This document shows, piece after piece, positions 1-7,771 of a stretch of DNA of 64,000 nt. Source of the stretch: Rhizobium cauense. Its GTDB lineage: Bacteria; Pseudomonadota; Alphaproteobacteria; Rhizobiales; Rhizobiaceae. How positions within the stretch are numbered: position 1 is the first letter of the stretch; each line of letters begins with the position of its first letter. The translations under genes and the position numbers were made by a program. Location of the stretch: NCBI RefSeq assembly GCF_019511525.1, contig NZ_JAEUAT010000002.1, positions 521,133 through 585,132 on the forward strand, read 5' to 3'. The notes under the pieces are model-generated. The model worked only from the letters and a program-made list of their open reading frames with translations. It searched no databases and was not told the DNA's origin.

Positions 1-909
1 CTCAAGCCTCGGCCGCCGATCGGGCCGGATTGGATCTACGAGGTGAAATGGGACGGGTACCGGATAGCCATTCACCTGAACAACGGCCACGTCCGCATCC
101 TCACTCGCGGTGGTCATGACTGGACCCATCGCTTCCCCGGGATCGAGGACGCTGCCAGCCGCCTAGGCGTGGGCTCTGCCATTCTGGACGGCGAAGCAGT
201 CGTGCTCGACGAGGAAGGCCGGTCGGATTTCGGCAGACTGCAGAACTCGCTTGGCGGTAGGGGCGGAAAGCTGCCTGCGGGCGAAGCCATGATGTATGCG
301 TTCGACCTTCTTTATTTCGACGGCCATGACATTCGCAGTCTCGATCTGATGGCGAGGCGCTACTTCCTCCAGTCCCTTTTGAAAAATGAGCAAGGCGCCA
401 TTCGCCTGTCTGAGGCAATCGACGGGGATGGTCGTGAAATTTTCACCGCTGCCTGCGAGCATGGCCTTGAGGGCATCATTGCCAAGTTCAAGGATGCGCC
501 TTACCGCTCTGGCCGGTTTGGCGAGTGGGTGAAGGTCAAGTGCATCCAGTCCGACAGCTTCATTGTTGTTGGGTATGAGCATTCCATGGTGGCTCGGTCG
601 GGGATCGGCAGCTTGCTCCTGGCAGCGCGGAAGGGAAGTGACTGGGTGTATGTCGGCTCGGTCGGGACCGGTTTCAACGAACGAAGCGCTGAGTATCTTC
701 GGAAGACGCTCGACCGGATCAAGCGAAAGACACCCCCGGTCAAATACGAAGGCCGGCGCAAGAACCTCGTTTGGGTGCAGCCGACGCTGATCGCAGAGAT
801 AGAGTATCGCGCCTGGACGCATGACGGAAAGCTACGGCACGCCTCGTACAAAGGATTGCGCGAGGTGCAAGACAACGCTGCGGTCTACCAAATCCCAGAC
901 GAACCGTGA
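1..909 (+). CDS. ATP-dependent DNA ligase (LigD-type), 5' end missing
   Basis: The frame is already open at base 1, so this is the C-terminal part of a longer protein, read as codons 1 to 302. EVKWDGYR carries the adenylated lysine of ligase motif I (Lys codon 46-48). Further on are motif III (YAFDLLYFDGHDI), motif IV (EGIIAKFKD) and motif V (WVKVKC), then an OB-fold region and the LigD-like ending LRHASYKGLRE. Such ligases seal breaks with Ku in bacterial end joining; whether this one also has the nuclease and primase domains of full LigD cannot be seen. It lies on the island side of the tRNA-Asn, so it is probably an accessory copy. A GTG at 43 could be mistaken for a start but would remove sequence just before the active lysine. 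Confidence 0.88.
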   Translation, partial: LKPRPPIGPDWIYEVKWDGYRIAIHLNNGHVRILTRGGHDWTHRFPGIEDAASRLGVGSAILDGEAVVLDEEGRSDFGRLQNSLGGRGGKLPAGEAMMYAFDLLYFDGHDIRSLDLMARRYFLQSLLKNEQGAIRLSEAIDGDGREIFTAACEHGLEGIIAKFKDAPYRSGRFGEWVKVKCIQSDSFIVVGYEHSMVARSGIGSLLLAARKGSDWVYVGSVGTGFNERSAEYLRKTLDRIKRKTPPVKYEGRRKNLVWVQPTLIAEIEYRAWTHDGKLRHASYKGLREVQDNAAVYQIPDEP

Positions 910-1015
910 GACATTTTAGAATCAAAGCATAACGATCCTGTAGGCGGCCGTTCTGCCTCACAATTCTGCAAGGTTTTGTTTTTGCTCACATGCAGTACTC
1001 CGGCATGTGGTGCCA

Positions 1016-1672
1016 TTATCTATGGGAGTGCGGACCACTGGGTGCGGTGTAGCGAGCCTCCTTCAAGGCTAGTCTTTGCTCGTCAGTCATCGCGGCGACT
1101 TCCTCCCGGAGGCCTTCAACTGCCTTTTCGATGGCTGTCTCGACCCACTTCATTGTGCGCCAGATCAACTGGTACAAAACGTTGTTGGTTTCCGAGTCGG
1201 AAGCGATGTTTGCGCGAATGGTAAGGGAGACAACGTCTACGAACTCGCCGTTCGGCCCGATTGCGACGAGGCTTTGAGGCTGAGACAGGGTACTGACGTC
1301 GTGGGCAATATGGTTATCTCTAACCGCTTTCCAGAAATCAAAACATTCCATTGCATTTGAGTCGGAGCCAAAAATTTTTGCAGCATTCAAAGGGCCGCTG
1401 GCCGAATTCCGTCCAAAGCAAGAAAAGTATTTGGTGGCAACGCCAGCCACTAATAAGGAGCGAGCAGATGCGTTCGTCTCCGGTATGGCTAGCCATTCTT
1501 GCATGGCCCGTTCACACTCCTCCAAGACTGCATGGTGAAGGCGAAGAGACGACAGCCGTCTGGCACGCTGACCGGAAACCTCGGCTATTTTCGACGCGTT
1601 CGGATAAGCGTCGATCTTGATGGCCATTCTTCCATCGGGACCGCGAACTAAGCTTGTCGATAGCCGGTTCAT
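1016..1672 (-). CDS. Unknown protein with a HEPN-like RxxxxxH motif
   Basis: This 218-residue protein has no recognised family. Its centre reads DFWKAVRDNHIAHD: Arg118, five residues, then His124, which fits the Rx4-6H pattern of HEPN RNases and nucleic-acid-binding helical domains. The pattern is short, so this is a suggestion only. The ATG at 1672 has GAGGG nine bases upstream. The gene starts three bases after the stop of the next gene on the same strand, so the two are very probably one operon and partners. The island setting and the HEPN-like motif hint at a conflict or defence role, which is inference. Confidence 0.7.
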   Translation of the reverse strand: MNRLSTSLVRGPDGRMAIKIDAYPNASKIAEVSGQRARRLSSLRLHHAVLEECERAMQEWLAIPETNASARSLLVAGVATKYFSCFGRNSASGPLNAAKIFGSDSNAMECFDFWKAVRDNHIAHDVSTLSQPQSLVAIGPNGEFVDVVSLTIRANIASDSETNNVLYQLIWRTMKWVETAIEKAVEGLREEVAAMTDEQRLALKEARYTAPSGPHSHR

Positions 1673-1675
1673 ATC

Positions 1676-2296
1676 TTATCCCTCTGACTTGCCGACGTAT
1701 GGCGGACGGTCCCCAAACATTCTCGCTAGTTTGTTATTGAGCCAGCGCGGCGTGTGGTAGTTACCGACAGCATAGCCATGCTCCACCAGGAAGCGCCACC
1801 AGTTATTGCAAAGAGATTGAAAAGTGCTCAATGCCAATACGCCTTCGCGCCCGTCGTCGTGGACGTGGCGGAAATGCCAGCCTGGTGGTTCATCCTCATC
1901 GCCATCGATCCAGTCGATCCGTACCTCGCCCCCTGGCCAATCTTTGTCCTCATGCTTCGAATGCTTGGCTGTGTCGGCGATCGCCTCGCACTTTGCTTGT
2001 TCAGGGACGATTCGATGTACGTCCGCCCAAAACAGACCGTCTGAAAAGGCAACTCCTTGTTCCCTCGAGGCCCTCTTCGCCGCGGTAAAAACCCATTGCG
2101 CTAAACTCCAGGCCGCGATGCACACGTTGATGGCCGCGTAGGCGAGCGGCTGGCGCTCCTCAGGGTAGCTTACTTGGATGTCTCTGAAGACCTCCACGTC
2201 CCAGACGAGTTTTTCCCACATAGATAGAGGGTCATTAATCAATCCAGTATGCGCAGTTGCAGGCTTTCTGGACGGCTTTGAACGAATGCGCGCCAA
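1676..2296 (-). CDS. Unknown protein, upstream partner of the HEPN-like gene
   Basis: The predicted protein has 206 residues and I do not recognise its family. It has a basic N-terminus, a helical region around CIAAWSLAQWVFTAAKRA, a charged stretch CEAIADTAKHSKHED, and a tryptophan- and histidine-rich C-terminal half (GWHFRHVHDDGRE, NNWWRFLVEHGY). The start is set by a perfect AGGAGG six bases before a TTG at 2296; the GTG at 2326 lies upstream of this site and lacks one. It ends three bases before the downstream HEPN-like gene, implying co-transcription and probably coupled translation. No membrane segment or signal peptide is evident. Confidence 0.68.
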   Translation of the reverse strand: MARIRSKPSRKPATAHTGLINDPLSMWEKLVWDVEVFRDIQVSYPEERQPLAYAAINVCIAAWSLAQWVFTAAKRASREQGVAFSDGLFWADVHRIVPEQAKCEAIADTAKHSKHEDKDWPGGEVRIDWIDGDEDEPPGWHFRHVHDDGREGVLALSTFQSLCNNWWRFLVEHGYAVGNYHTPRWLNNKLARMFGDRPPYVGKSEG

Positions 2297-2351
2297 GGGT
2301 TGCCTCCTATTCTTAGCTGGAGGCACTCTCGCGAGTGCCCCTCGCTATTGA

Positions 2352-2849
2352 TCATGCAACGAGAGAGGCGATTTGGTCTTCCGTCATCTTGAAAGGCTTG
2401 CCGATGCTCTGCCAACGTTGAAGCATCTTCCTGTAGCGAGGGAGAGAGGCCGAGCTGTGTGAGTTGTGCGGGTACTTTTCAAGCTCCGACCAACGTCCAA
2501 GGTCACGGCGGACGAACTTTGCAAAGCCGAAATGGTCGTCGTCGTTATTGCCGTCGAAGCCCTCAAACTTAGCATGCAGGTCAGAGGTCGTTTTATTTAG
2601 ATCCATTGCCGACCCCTCAATCGCGCGAAAGAGATCAAGAATATCGTATACTTCCTGTCCAAATTCTGAGCTGATCGGCTCCAAGTTCATGGCAGGGCTG
2701 ATTTCCGAGTAGAGAAACTCATAACCACTCTCGACGATCTCGCCGGCCTGCCGGTAGTGCTCAATGTCACTGGGGTTCAATAGTCCCAAAATCCGGAACT
2801 GGTTGGAGAGTATAAGGCGTTCGGCAAAGGTAAGGCTGGTGTCAGGCAT
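2352..2849 (-). CDS. YfbU family protein
   Basis: The 165-residue protein matches the E. coli YfbU family along its length. It has the N-terminal block LTFAERLILSNQFRILGLLNP (read in two parts), the central VYDILDLFRAIEGS, then FEGFDGNNDDDHFGFAKFV and the terminal YRKMLQRWQSIGKPF. YfbU is a small, widespread, mostly uncharacterised helical family. The ATG at 2849 is preceded by a TTG at 2852 that would add one residue; the ATG is preferred. It is the last minus-strand gene before the divergent Abi-alpha gene and is separated by 55 bases from the pair downstream of it. Placement on the island suggests acquisition with its neighbours. Confidence 0.85.
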   Translation of the reverse strand: MPDTSLTFAERLILSNQFRILGLLNPSDIEHYRQAGEIVESGYEFLYSEISPAMNLEPISSEFGQEVYDILDLFRAIEGSAMDLNKTTSDLHAKFEGFDGNNDDDHFGFAKFVRRDLGRWSELEKYPHNSHSSASLPRYRKMLQRWQSIGKPFKMTEDQIASLVA

Positions 2850-2988
2850 CAATCGTTCTTCCCGTTTGAATTGTCACTCGAATCGCGAGCAACGAACGAT
2901 AGTGTTGTGTCGCTACGTTTTGCTAGCATAAATAGACGTGACTTCACTTGAATTACTGATCGGTCGATCGACGTGGGTACTAATCTGT

Positions 2989-3105
2989 CCGGACCGATTG
3001 CGGAACCGTTTCGTAAGGCGGAAGCGGAACGAACGCGAACAGACAGAATGCGCCTTCTCCGGTTTTTCAGTGTTTTGCGGTAGCAATCGCCGTTCGGGAC
3101 GGGGG
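2989..3105. repeat. Dispersed intergenic repeat, copy A
   Basis: About 115 bases here align with 6825-6939. They share CCGGACCG, TGCGGA/C and GCGGAAC blocks, then GCGAACA, ATGCGC, a CCGGTTTT block, and a closing GCCGTTCGGGACG. The ordered blocks and small gaps show diverged copies of one element. The end contains the 15-base motif found four times in the island. Confidence 0.75.
3090..3104. repeat. 15-base island motif, copy 1
   Basis: The sequence CCGTTCGGGACGGGG occurs here exactly as at 5307-5321, with near copies at 4063-4077 and 6924-6938. This copy is 80 bases before the Abi-alpha start. Confidence 0.7.
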
Positions 3106-3184
3106 TTCAAGAAGCCCCATCTGGCGCCATTCCCAACCTCTCGGGGAGATGATATAGCCGGAGAGTTCGAGTAGGAGGTTTGCG

Positions 3185-3925
3185 GTGGCCGACGGGACGG
3201 ATGTTGCTCTAACTGTGGCCACGGAGGTGGCTAAGGAAATTTCAAAGGAGGCCTATGCAGACGGCGTTGCTCCTTCACTTAGGCAGGCCGGGGGCTTACT
3301 AGAAGATCTCGCGAAAACCGCACGCTTGGCGCTGGCTCCCATCCAGGTCACGGCCGCACTTCAGGATCGCTTTCGTGATTTTCTCGACCGCACGATACGC
3401 CGTGTTCCTGAAGATCGCCGGGTGTCCCCTCCGCCTCAAATCGCGGGGCCTGTTTTTGAAGGTCTGAAGTATGAAGAGGCTGGCACGCCACTCGATGAGA
3501 TGTTCTCCCAGCTTTTATCCAAGGGCATGGATAGCCAGTACATCCACCTCGCACACCCGTCTTACCCCCAGATTATCAGGCAACTTAGCCGTGACGAGGC
3601 CGTCCTACTTCTCGAAATATCTAGCTTTGAAAAGTCTGGAGCACCGGCCAAGCGCCGAACGAGTATGGATTTAAACACTCCGCCGCCTCCTGCCTGGAAA
3701 AACGTCAAGATCGAACTTGATGAACTGAACCTCGAGCAGTTGCACTATCCAGACAACTTCGACCTCTATTTTCAGCACTTGTATTCGATGGGGATCGCTG
3801 CGGCCTTTAAGGTGCACGAGGAGCCTACTAAGAACCTTGATGGAACACAAAAGGGAACGCGGGTCTTAGAGGAGTTCCGGCTCACTGATTTCGGTCGCCA
3901 CTTCATGTCGGCTGTCACCAAGTGA
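3185..3925 (+). CDS. Abi-alpha (DUF4393) family protein
   Basis: The 246-residue protein has the layout of the Abi-alpha/DUF4393 family. An N-terminal helical region (VATEVAKEISKEAYADG) is followed by the conserved core GTPLDEMFSQLLSKGMD, then HPSYPQIIRQLSRDEAVLL, and a C-terminal domain ending in LTDFGRHFM. The family takes its name from abortive-infection phage resistance in Gram-positive bacteria, but its mechanism is not settled. The GTG at 3185 is supported by AGGAGG seven bases upstream. It is a single-gene unit, divergent from yfbU. A role in phage defence is inferred from family name and island setting. Confidence 0.8.
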   Translation: MADGTDVALTVATEVAKEISKEAYADGVAPSLRQAGGLLEDLAKTARLALAPIQVTAALQDRFRDFLDRTIRRVPEDRRVSPPPQIAGPVFEGLKYEEAGTPLDEMFSQLLSKGMDSQYIHLAHPSYPQIIRQLSRDEAVLLLEISSFEKSGAPAKRRTSMDLNTPPPPAWKNVKIELDELNLEQLHYPDNFDLYFQHLYSMGIAAAFKVHEEPTKNLDGTQKGTRVLEEFRLTDFGRHFMSAVTK

Positions 3926-4062
3926 TCTTCCGGGTTGGAAAACTCGTTCCGCTCGTTGAGCCCCAGCGGTAGTTTTGGGACAAAAATTACCCAAGTAAAA
4001 CAATTAGCACGGTGAAAGTTCAATCCCCTTCACCAGCGCCACGCCAACGAAATGAGACGCTG

Positions 4063-4077
4063 CCGTTCGAGACGGGG
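4063..4077. repeat. 15-base island motif, copy 2
   Basis: CCGTTCGAGACGGGG differs by one base from the exact copies. It ends two bases before the stop codon of the CoiA-like gene on the minus strand. Confidence 0.65.
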
Positions 4078-4079
4078 GA

Positions 4080-4889
4080 CTAGAACCGTGGTCGCCGGCG
4101 AGTCGCATTGAAAAAACGTACCCGCCGCGCGTATTCTATCTGCGCCTGACGCTCCGCTTCGCGCCGCGCGGTGATGTCCGCCGCGATCTCTTCAAGGATT
4201 GAATGATTGGGGAAAGCTTGCGCAAATTGGTGCGCGCCTTCGAGAAACTGAGTTTTTGACATCCTCGCAATCACAGCATTACCATCCACGCGACCCGGCA
4301 AGAGGCACCAGAGGTTCCCTCCCGACGCCATCGGGGATCGTCTGTCGTGATCGCCGTCATGCCCTCCGAAGTCAAAGAATACCGGTTTTGAACATGCAAT
4401 CCACGTCTGGGGGAAGCATTCCTCCGGCAAGCGTGTCATAAAGTACCCCGATCGAATAGCACCTCGCAGATCCTTGGCGCCTCGCTCGAATCTTGGGATG
4501 TCATTTTTCAACCGAGTTCCGTCGACTACCCAAATCAGGTGTTCGTAGAACGCTTCCCTCGCCATTCGTTCCAGTGGTGAGATTGCAGACCGCTGGAACT
4601 CGATGACGAGTCCTGCGGCATTTCGGACATCGGCTATATGCTTTTCGCCGGACGTGCTCCATTGAATGGCCTCACGCCATTCGGCAGGGAAATGGTCCTT
4701 CCACGCTCTGTGCCACGGCGTTTCCGGTTCCCACCAGGGATCACAATTGCGCTTTCCCTTATGCGCCCAATGCCATATTTTGAGCGGGCCGCACTTGGCC
4801 ACGACTTCTTGCTCGCAGCTCGGACAGCTTCCTCGAAGCTTAGATTGTGTCGCTTCTTGGCGTTCCCCATTTACCAAGGCGTATCTCAA
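4080..4889 (-). CDS. CoiA-like nuclease-domain protein
   Basis: The 269-residue protein matches the CoiA family. The N-terminus MRYALVNGERQEA runs into a zinc-ribbon-like CPSC and the conserved HWAH at residues about 40-43, then a PD-(D/E)xK nuclease core with HIADVRNAAGLVIEFQRS as its Asp and Glu/Gln motif. CoiA was named for competence in Gram-positives; in proteobacteria the family is found in mobile and defence regions and its substrate is not established. The start is a TTG at 4889, three bases after the stop of the small membrane gene, which suggests translational coupling. The C-terminus is Arg-rich. Confidence 0.8.
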   Translation of the reverse strand: MRYALVNGERQEATQSKLRGSCPSCEQEVVAKCGPLKIWHWAHKGKRNCDPWWEPETPWHRAWKDHFPAEWREAIQWSTSGEKHIADVRNAAGLVIEFQRSAISPLERMAREAFYEHLIWVVDGTRLKNDIPRFERGAKDLRGAIRSGYFMTRLPEECFPQTWIACSKPVFFDFGGHDGDHDRRSPMASGGNLWCLLPGRVDGNAVIARMSKTQFLEGAHQFAQAFPNHSILEEIAADITARREAERQAQIEYARRVRFFNATRRRPRF

Positions 4890-4892
4890 CTT

Positions 4893-5087
4893 TCACCCTT
4901 CCCCTCGCGCAAAACCCCAGAGCAAAAATCCGGGGGCGGCAATAACTATCGTCCATAGCCATCCCGCTGTCGATTTTATGATCGACTGATCGTTGATCGG
5001 CAGTGTGTTGTAGGAAAACCATTGAATAGCCGCGAGGGCAAAAAAGACGACAGCGATCGAGCGCAGTAAGATTTTCTTTGTAGTCAT
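4893..5087 (-). CDS. Small two-helix membrane protein coupled to the CoiA-like gene
   Basis: This 64-residue protein (MTTKKILLRSIAVVFF onward) has two hydrophobic segments, roughly residues 7-22 and 41-58. A strong GGAGG six bases before the ATG at 5087 rules out the longer reading that begins further upstream. Its stop lies three bases before the TTG of the CoiA-like gene, so the two should be made from one message. I do not recognise a family. A membrane partner for a nuclease is a common layout in defence modules, but nothing here shows function. Confidence 0.72.
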   Translation of the reverse strand: MTTKKILLRSIAVVFFALAAIQWFSYNTLPINDQSIIKSTAGWLWTIVIAAPGFLLWGFARGEG

Positions 5088-5186
5088 TTTGCCTCCAGCC
5101 CGATGCAGTACACCTCGTTTGCAAATCCATATCAACTGGCGATCTGCTTAGGCTGCCAAAATCATCCTCACGGCGGGTCAAATTGG

Positions 5187-5239
5187 CTGGACACTTTCCG
5201 GAAAAGCATAATGATTGCGTAGCAACATTGAGTGTCCAG
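5187..5239. repeat. Inverted repeat CTGGACACT / AGTGTCCAG
   Basis: A perfect nine-base inverted repeat with arms at 5187-5195 and 5231-5239 lies upstream of the small membrane gene. The arms are 35 bases apart, so this could be a relic of transposon ends or a paired operator. There is no recombinase gene between them. Confidence 0.5.
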
Positions 5240-5306
5240 TTAGCCGCTAACTATATTGTTTTGGTTCAATTTCCTTGGCCCGGCTCTGGGTAACATTTCT
5301 ATATTT

Positions 5307-5321
5307 CCGTTCGGGACGGGG
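5307..5321. repeat. 15-base island motif, copy 3
   Basis: CCGTTCGGGACGGGG, identical to copy 1, ends one base before the stop codon of the small secreted protein on the minus strand. Confidence 0.7.
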
Positions 5322-5322
5322 C

Positions 5323-5652
5323 CTACGGGCATCCACGTTTGATGTGTGCGTCAACGATGATGCCAGTGAGCTCTGGCAGGAGCGCCCCTCTTACCTGGTC
5401 CATGGTTGTCTGGACAACCGCAGCCGAGCGTTCCTTCGCCACGTACTCTTGAACCTTATCCTGGTAGTTTTTGCAGGAGTGGTAAACAGCCGGGATCAGT
5501 TCAGATGGCGGCAAACAGCTCTTAAGGCCATAGTCTAAAGCCTCTAACCTGAGACACATGGTAAAGTCGTTTCCAAGGTCAACAAGTTCATCGGCGCCGG
5601 CCAAGCCGGTCGAAAGACACAGCAAGGCTGCAGTGAGTAGCTCGGCCTTCAC
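5323..5652 (-). CDS. Small secreted protein, unknown function
   Basis: The 109-residue product begins with a signal peptide (MKAELLTAALLCLSTGLAGA, likely cut after AGA) and has three cysteines in the mature part, at about residues 33, 45 and 60, and a fourth at 108, so disulfides are possible. The GTG at 5652 has GGAGG six bases upstream. I do not recognise a family. It is flanked by the CoiA module and the divergent DUF2971 gene. Confidence 0.68.
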   Translation of the reverse strand: MKAELLTAALLCLSTGLAGADELVDLGNDFTMCLRLEALDYGLKSCLPPSELIPAVYHSCKNYQDKVQEYVAKERSAAVVQTTMDQVRGALLPELTGIIVDAHIKRGCP

Positions 5653-5804
5653 TTTTTCCTCCAGTAACTCGCCTACGTTCCACTTACACTGCTACCGCCT
5701 CATGCTCGGCTTCTCAAGATGAGTTTAAGCAAACACCAGAGGACTATTTCTCCTATAGGTCGCCAATGTATAAGGAGATCACCTTATTTGAGTGGTGACC
5801 CTTC

Positions 5805-6698
5805 ATGAGCTTTGAACCGCATCCGGAACTTCCCCAGAGCCTTTACAAGTATTGTTCCCAAGCTGCGGCTCGCGCTACGCTGGCGAGCGGGACACTGCAG
5901 TTTTCTCGACCTGGACTGTTCAATGACGGCTTCGATCTTCGAATTGCGCTCGCCTTAAATATAAACGAGGAAATCGTAATAGAGCGAGCATTGGAACAGA
6001 TGTATGATGGAGCGTACGGCTCTACGTCGTTTTTGCCGGGTAACCGGCTCGGCGCTCTCCTGCTCATCATGCGGCAGCTTCAATGGAAGCCTGAGCCCGG
6101 CGAATTCAAAGAAGCGCTTCGCCCGGCGGTGAAAGATCTGGTCGCTAATCGGAACAAAATGCTGCAGCAGCTCTCAGATGCGCTGGCGGCCGAGGCGGCA
6201 AAATTCAAAGTACTCTGCCTCTCCAGTTCTCCTACGGTTGCCCCATTGTGGGGAAACTACGCCGAAAACATCCAAGGCGTAGCGCTGCAGTTCTCACCTC
6301 GCTCCGACGATAGCATATTTCTGACGGCGCGGCCGGTTAACTACGTGGAACACGAGCCAGTATTGTTCGATGATCAAGGCTTCATTGATTGGTTGTCAGG
6401 GCGCCGAGGCTTCGCCGATACAGACGTCTCTTCCCAGGTTGTCTACACCAAGACTGCAGACTGGGCTTACGAGCGCGAATGGAGGATTGTCGCTGGTTGC
6501 GGATGGAAGCCAGACGAGGAAAGAGAGTTTGTTGAGTTCAGTGTGGATGATCTGGAGGCTGTCATATTCGGCTCAAGGACGACGGAGGATTTTCGCGAGG
6601 AAGTGAAGCAGCTTGTTGCCGAGCGATACCCGTCGTGCAAGCTACGACAACTAAAGCCAGCGACTGGTAGGATGACTTATGAGATCGCTGATCTTTAG
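5805..6698 (+). CDS. DUF2971 family protein
   Basis: The 297-residue protein fits DUF2971. It starts with LPQSLYKYCSQAAARATL and FSRPGLFNDGFDLRI (family pattern FxxPxxFNDPFD), then has LCLSSSPTVAPLWGNYAEN and a C-terminal YTKTADWAYEREWRIV. The family is common in accessory regions of many bacteria and has no proven biochemical role; its conserved WxxYA and EWR residues suggest an enzyme or ligand-binding fold. The ATG at 5805 has only a weak ribosome binding site. It stands alone between divergent and convergent neighbours. Confidence 0.82.
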   Translation: MSFEPHPELPQSLYKYCSQAAARATLASGTLQFSRPGLFNDGFDLRIALALNINEEIVIERALEQMYDGAYGSTSFLPGNRLGALLLIMRQLQWKPEPGEFKEALRPAVKDLVANRNKMLQQLSDALAAEAAKFKVLCLSSSPTVAPLWGNYAENIQGVALQFSPRSDDSIFLTARPVNYVEHEPVLFDDQGFIDWLSGRRGFADTDVSSQVVYTKTADWAYEREWRIVAGCGWKPDEEREFVEFSVDDLEAVIFGSRTTEDFREEVKQLVAERYPSCKLRQLKPATGRMTYEIADL

Positions 6699-6824
6699 TC
6701 GCACTCGCCACGTTATTTGATGGTGGTTGGAAGATTGGCTTCCGCGTGACCTGATTTCGGCCCTAGAGGCTAACTGTGCGTTACGATGGTTCTCGACTTT
6801 GTCGGGTCCTTTTCATCGGTGATG

Positions 6825-6939
6825 CCGGACCGTTTGCGGACCGCTTCGCCGGACAGAGGCGGAACAGGCGCGAACAAACTCGATGCGCTTACCCCGGTTT
6901 TGCTGGGTTCTTCGGAGGCAACGCCGTTCGGGACGTGGG
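6825..6939. repeat. Dispersed intergenic repeat, copy B
   Basis: This is the partner of 2989-3105, with the same ordered blocks and the same closing motif. It fills most of the 290-base gap between the DUF2971 gene and the minus-strand membrane protein; no gene was found in that gap. Confidence 0.75.
6924..6938. repeat. 15-base island motif, copy 4
   Basis: CCGTTCGGGACGTGG differs by one base from the exact copies and lies 50 bases beyond the stop of the minus-strand membrane protein gene. Confidence 0.65.
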
Positions 6940-6988
6940 ACGCGGCCTATTCCGTGCTTGCGGTCGTAGATAAAGAGACACAGTATTT

Positions 6989-7771
6989 TTAAGGACGATC
7001 ACCCGGCACGGAGTGGCTTGATTTCTTCAAAAGCCTGGAAATGCTTTTAATGAGGGTCACCGGATTAGTTTCCTCGTAATCGAAATCGTCCACCGAGATG
7101 CGCTCGGGAACCTCGTACGCCGCTGGGTTGCGGTTCCATTTCACCAACGAAACCGCCTTTATTTGGCATGTTGCGTCCGCGATGGCGGCAAGCTTGCGGG
7201 AAGGGCCACCAATTTCCTCTAACGATCCGCTTATCGTTGAAAGAAGTACGCGTTCCAATTCCAGATTGTTGAATGTCTCAAGCTCGTAGTCTGAAAGCCA
7301 GAGATTGAATGCGGAGATCTTCGTAAGTAAGTCCTGCTGCACATCTTGCCGACGCGCCGCTGGAAGTCCTTCATCGTCCGGGTTGTCGTTATCGTCTAGG
7401 AAAAAGGTGATACGAGTAAGTTTGTATTTCTTTCCTTCGCCGGGGGGCAATAATGAGAGGAAGGAGTTGGTGCTCATCTGTTTGCAGTAGCCGTCGAGGG
7501 ACTTGACCAACTCTTCGAAGGCGCGGTTGCGAGGCTCTGCTCTTAGCGAAGCTTCTGCATATATTGTTTGTCGGTAGGTCGCATATGCGGCGACGCCTGC
7601 AATTGCAGCGGAAACCAATGCCACCAACGTCGAAACGATGAGAGCATACTTTTCAATGCTCGACGAGAATCGGTCTTGTCTTCTGCGCCCATGACTTTGC
7701 CAGCGCTCAAGCCTGCGCCTTCTGCGGTGCGATTTCAGAATCGCAAGCTTGTTAAGTGCCGTCCAAATCAT
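6989..7771 (-). CDS. One-helix membrane protein coupled to the integrase
   Basis: The 260-residue protein has a short Arg-rich cytoplasmic start, one membrane helix at about residues 43-65 (YALIVSTLVALVSAAIAGVA) and a soluble C-terminal domain of about 190 residues with no recognised fold. Its ATG at 7771 overlaps the integrase stop in an ATGA, so the two genes are co-transcribed and translationally coupled. An in-frame ATG at 7783 would lengthen it by four residues. A membrane protein tied to an integrase is unusual; a role in island maintenance or in sensing infection are both open. Confidence 0.72.
   Translation of the reverse strand: MIWTALNKLAILKSHRRRRRLERWQSHGRRRQDRFSSSIEKYALIVSTLVALVSAAIAGVAAYATYRQTIYAEASLRAEPRNRAFEELVKSLDGYCKQMSTNSFLSLLPPGEGKKYKLTRITFFLDDNDNPDDEGLPAARRQDVQQDLLTKISAFNLWLSDYELETFNNLELERVLLSTISGSLEEIGGPSRKLAAIADATCQIKAVSLVKWNRNPAAYEVPERISVDDFDYEETNPVTLIKSISRLLKKSSHSVPGDRP

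Larger units (their letters stand above)
2850..3184. other. Intergenic region with a dispersed repeat
   Basis: This 335-base stretch separates the divergent YfbU and Abi-alpha genes, so it must hold both promoters, though no clear boxes stand out. Its main content is the copy A repeat listed separately. No convincing gene was found. Confidence 0.6.
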
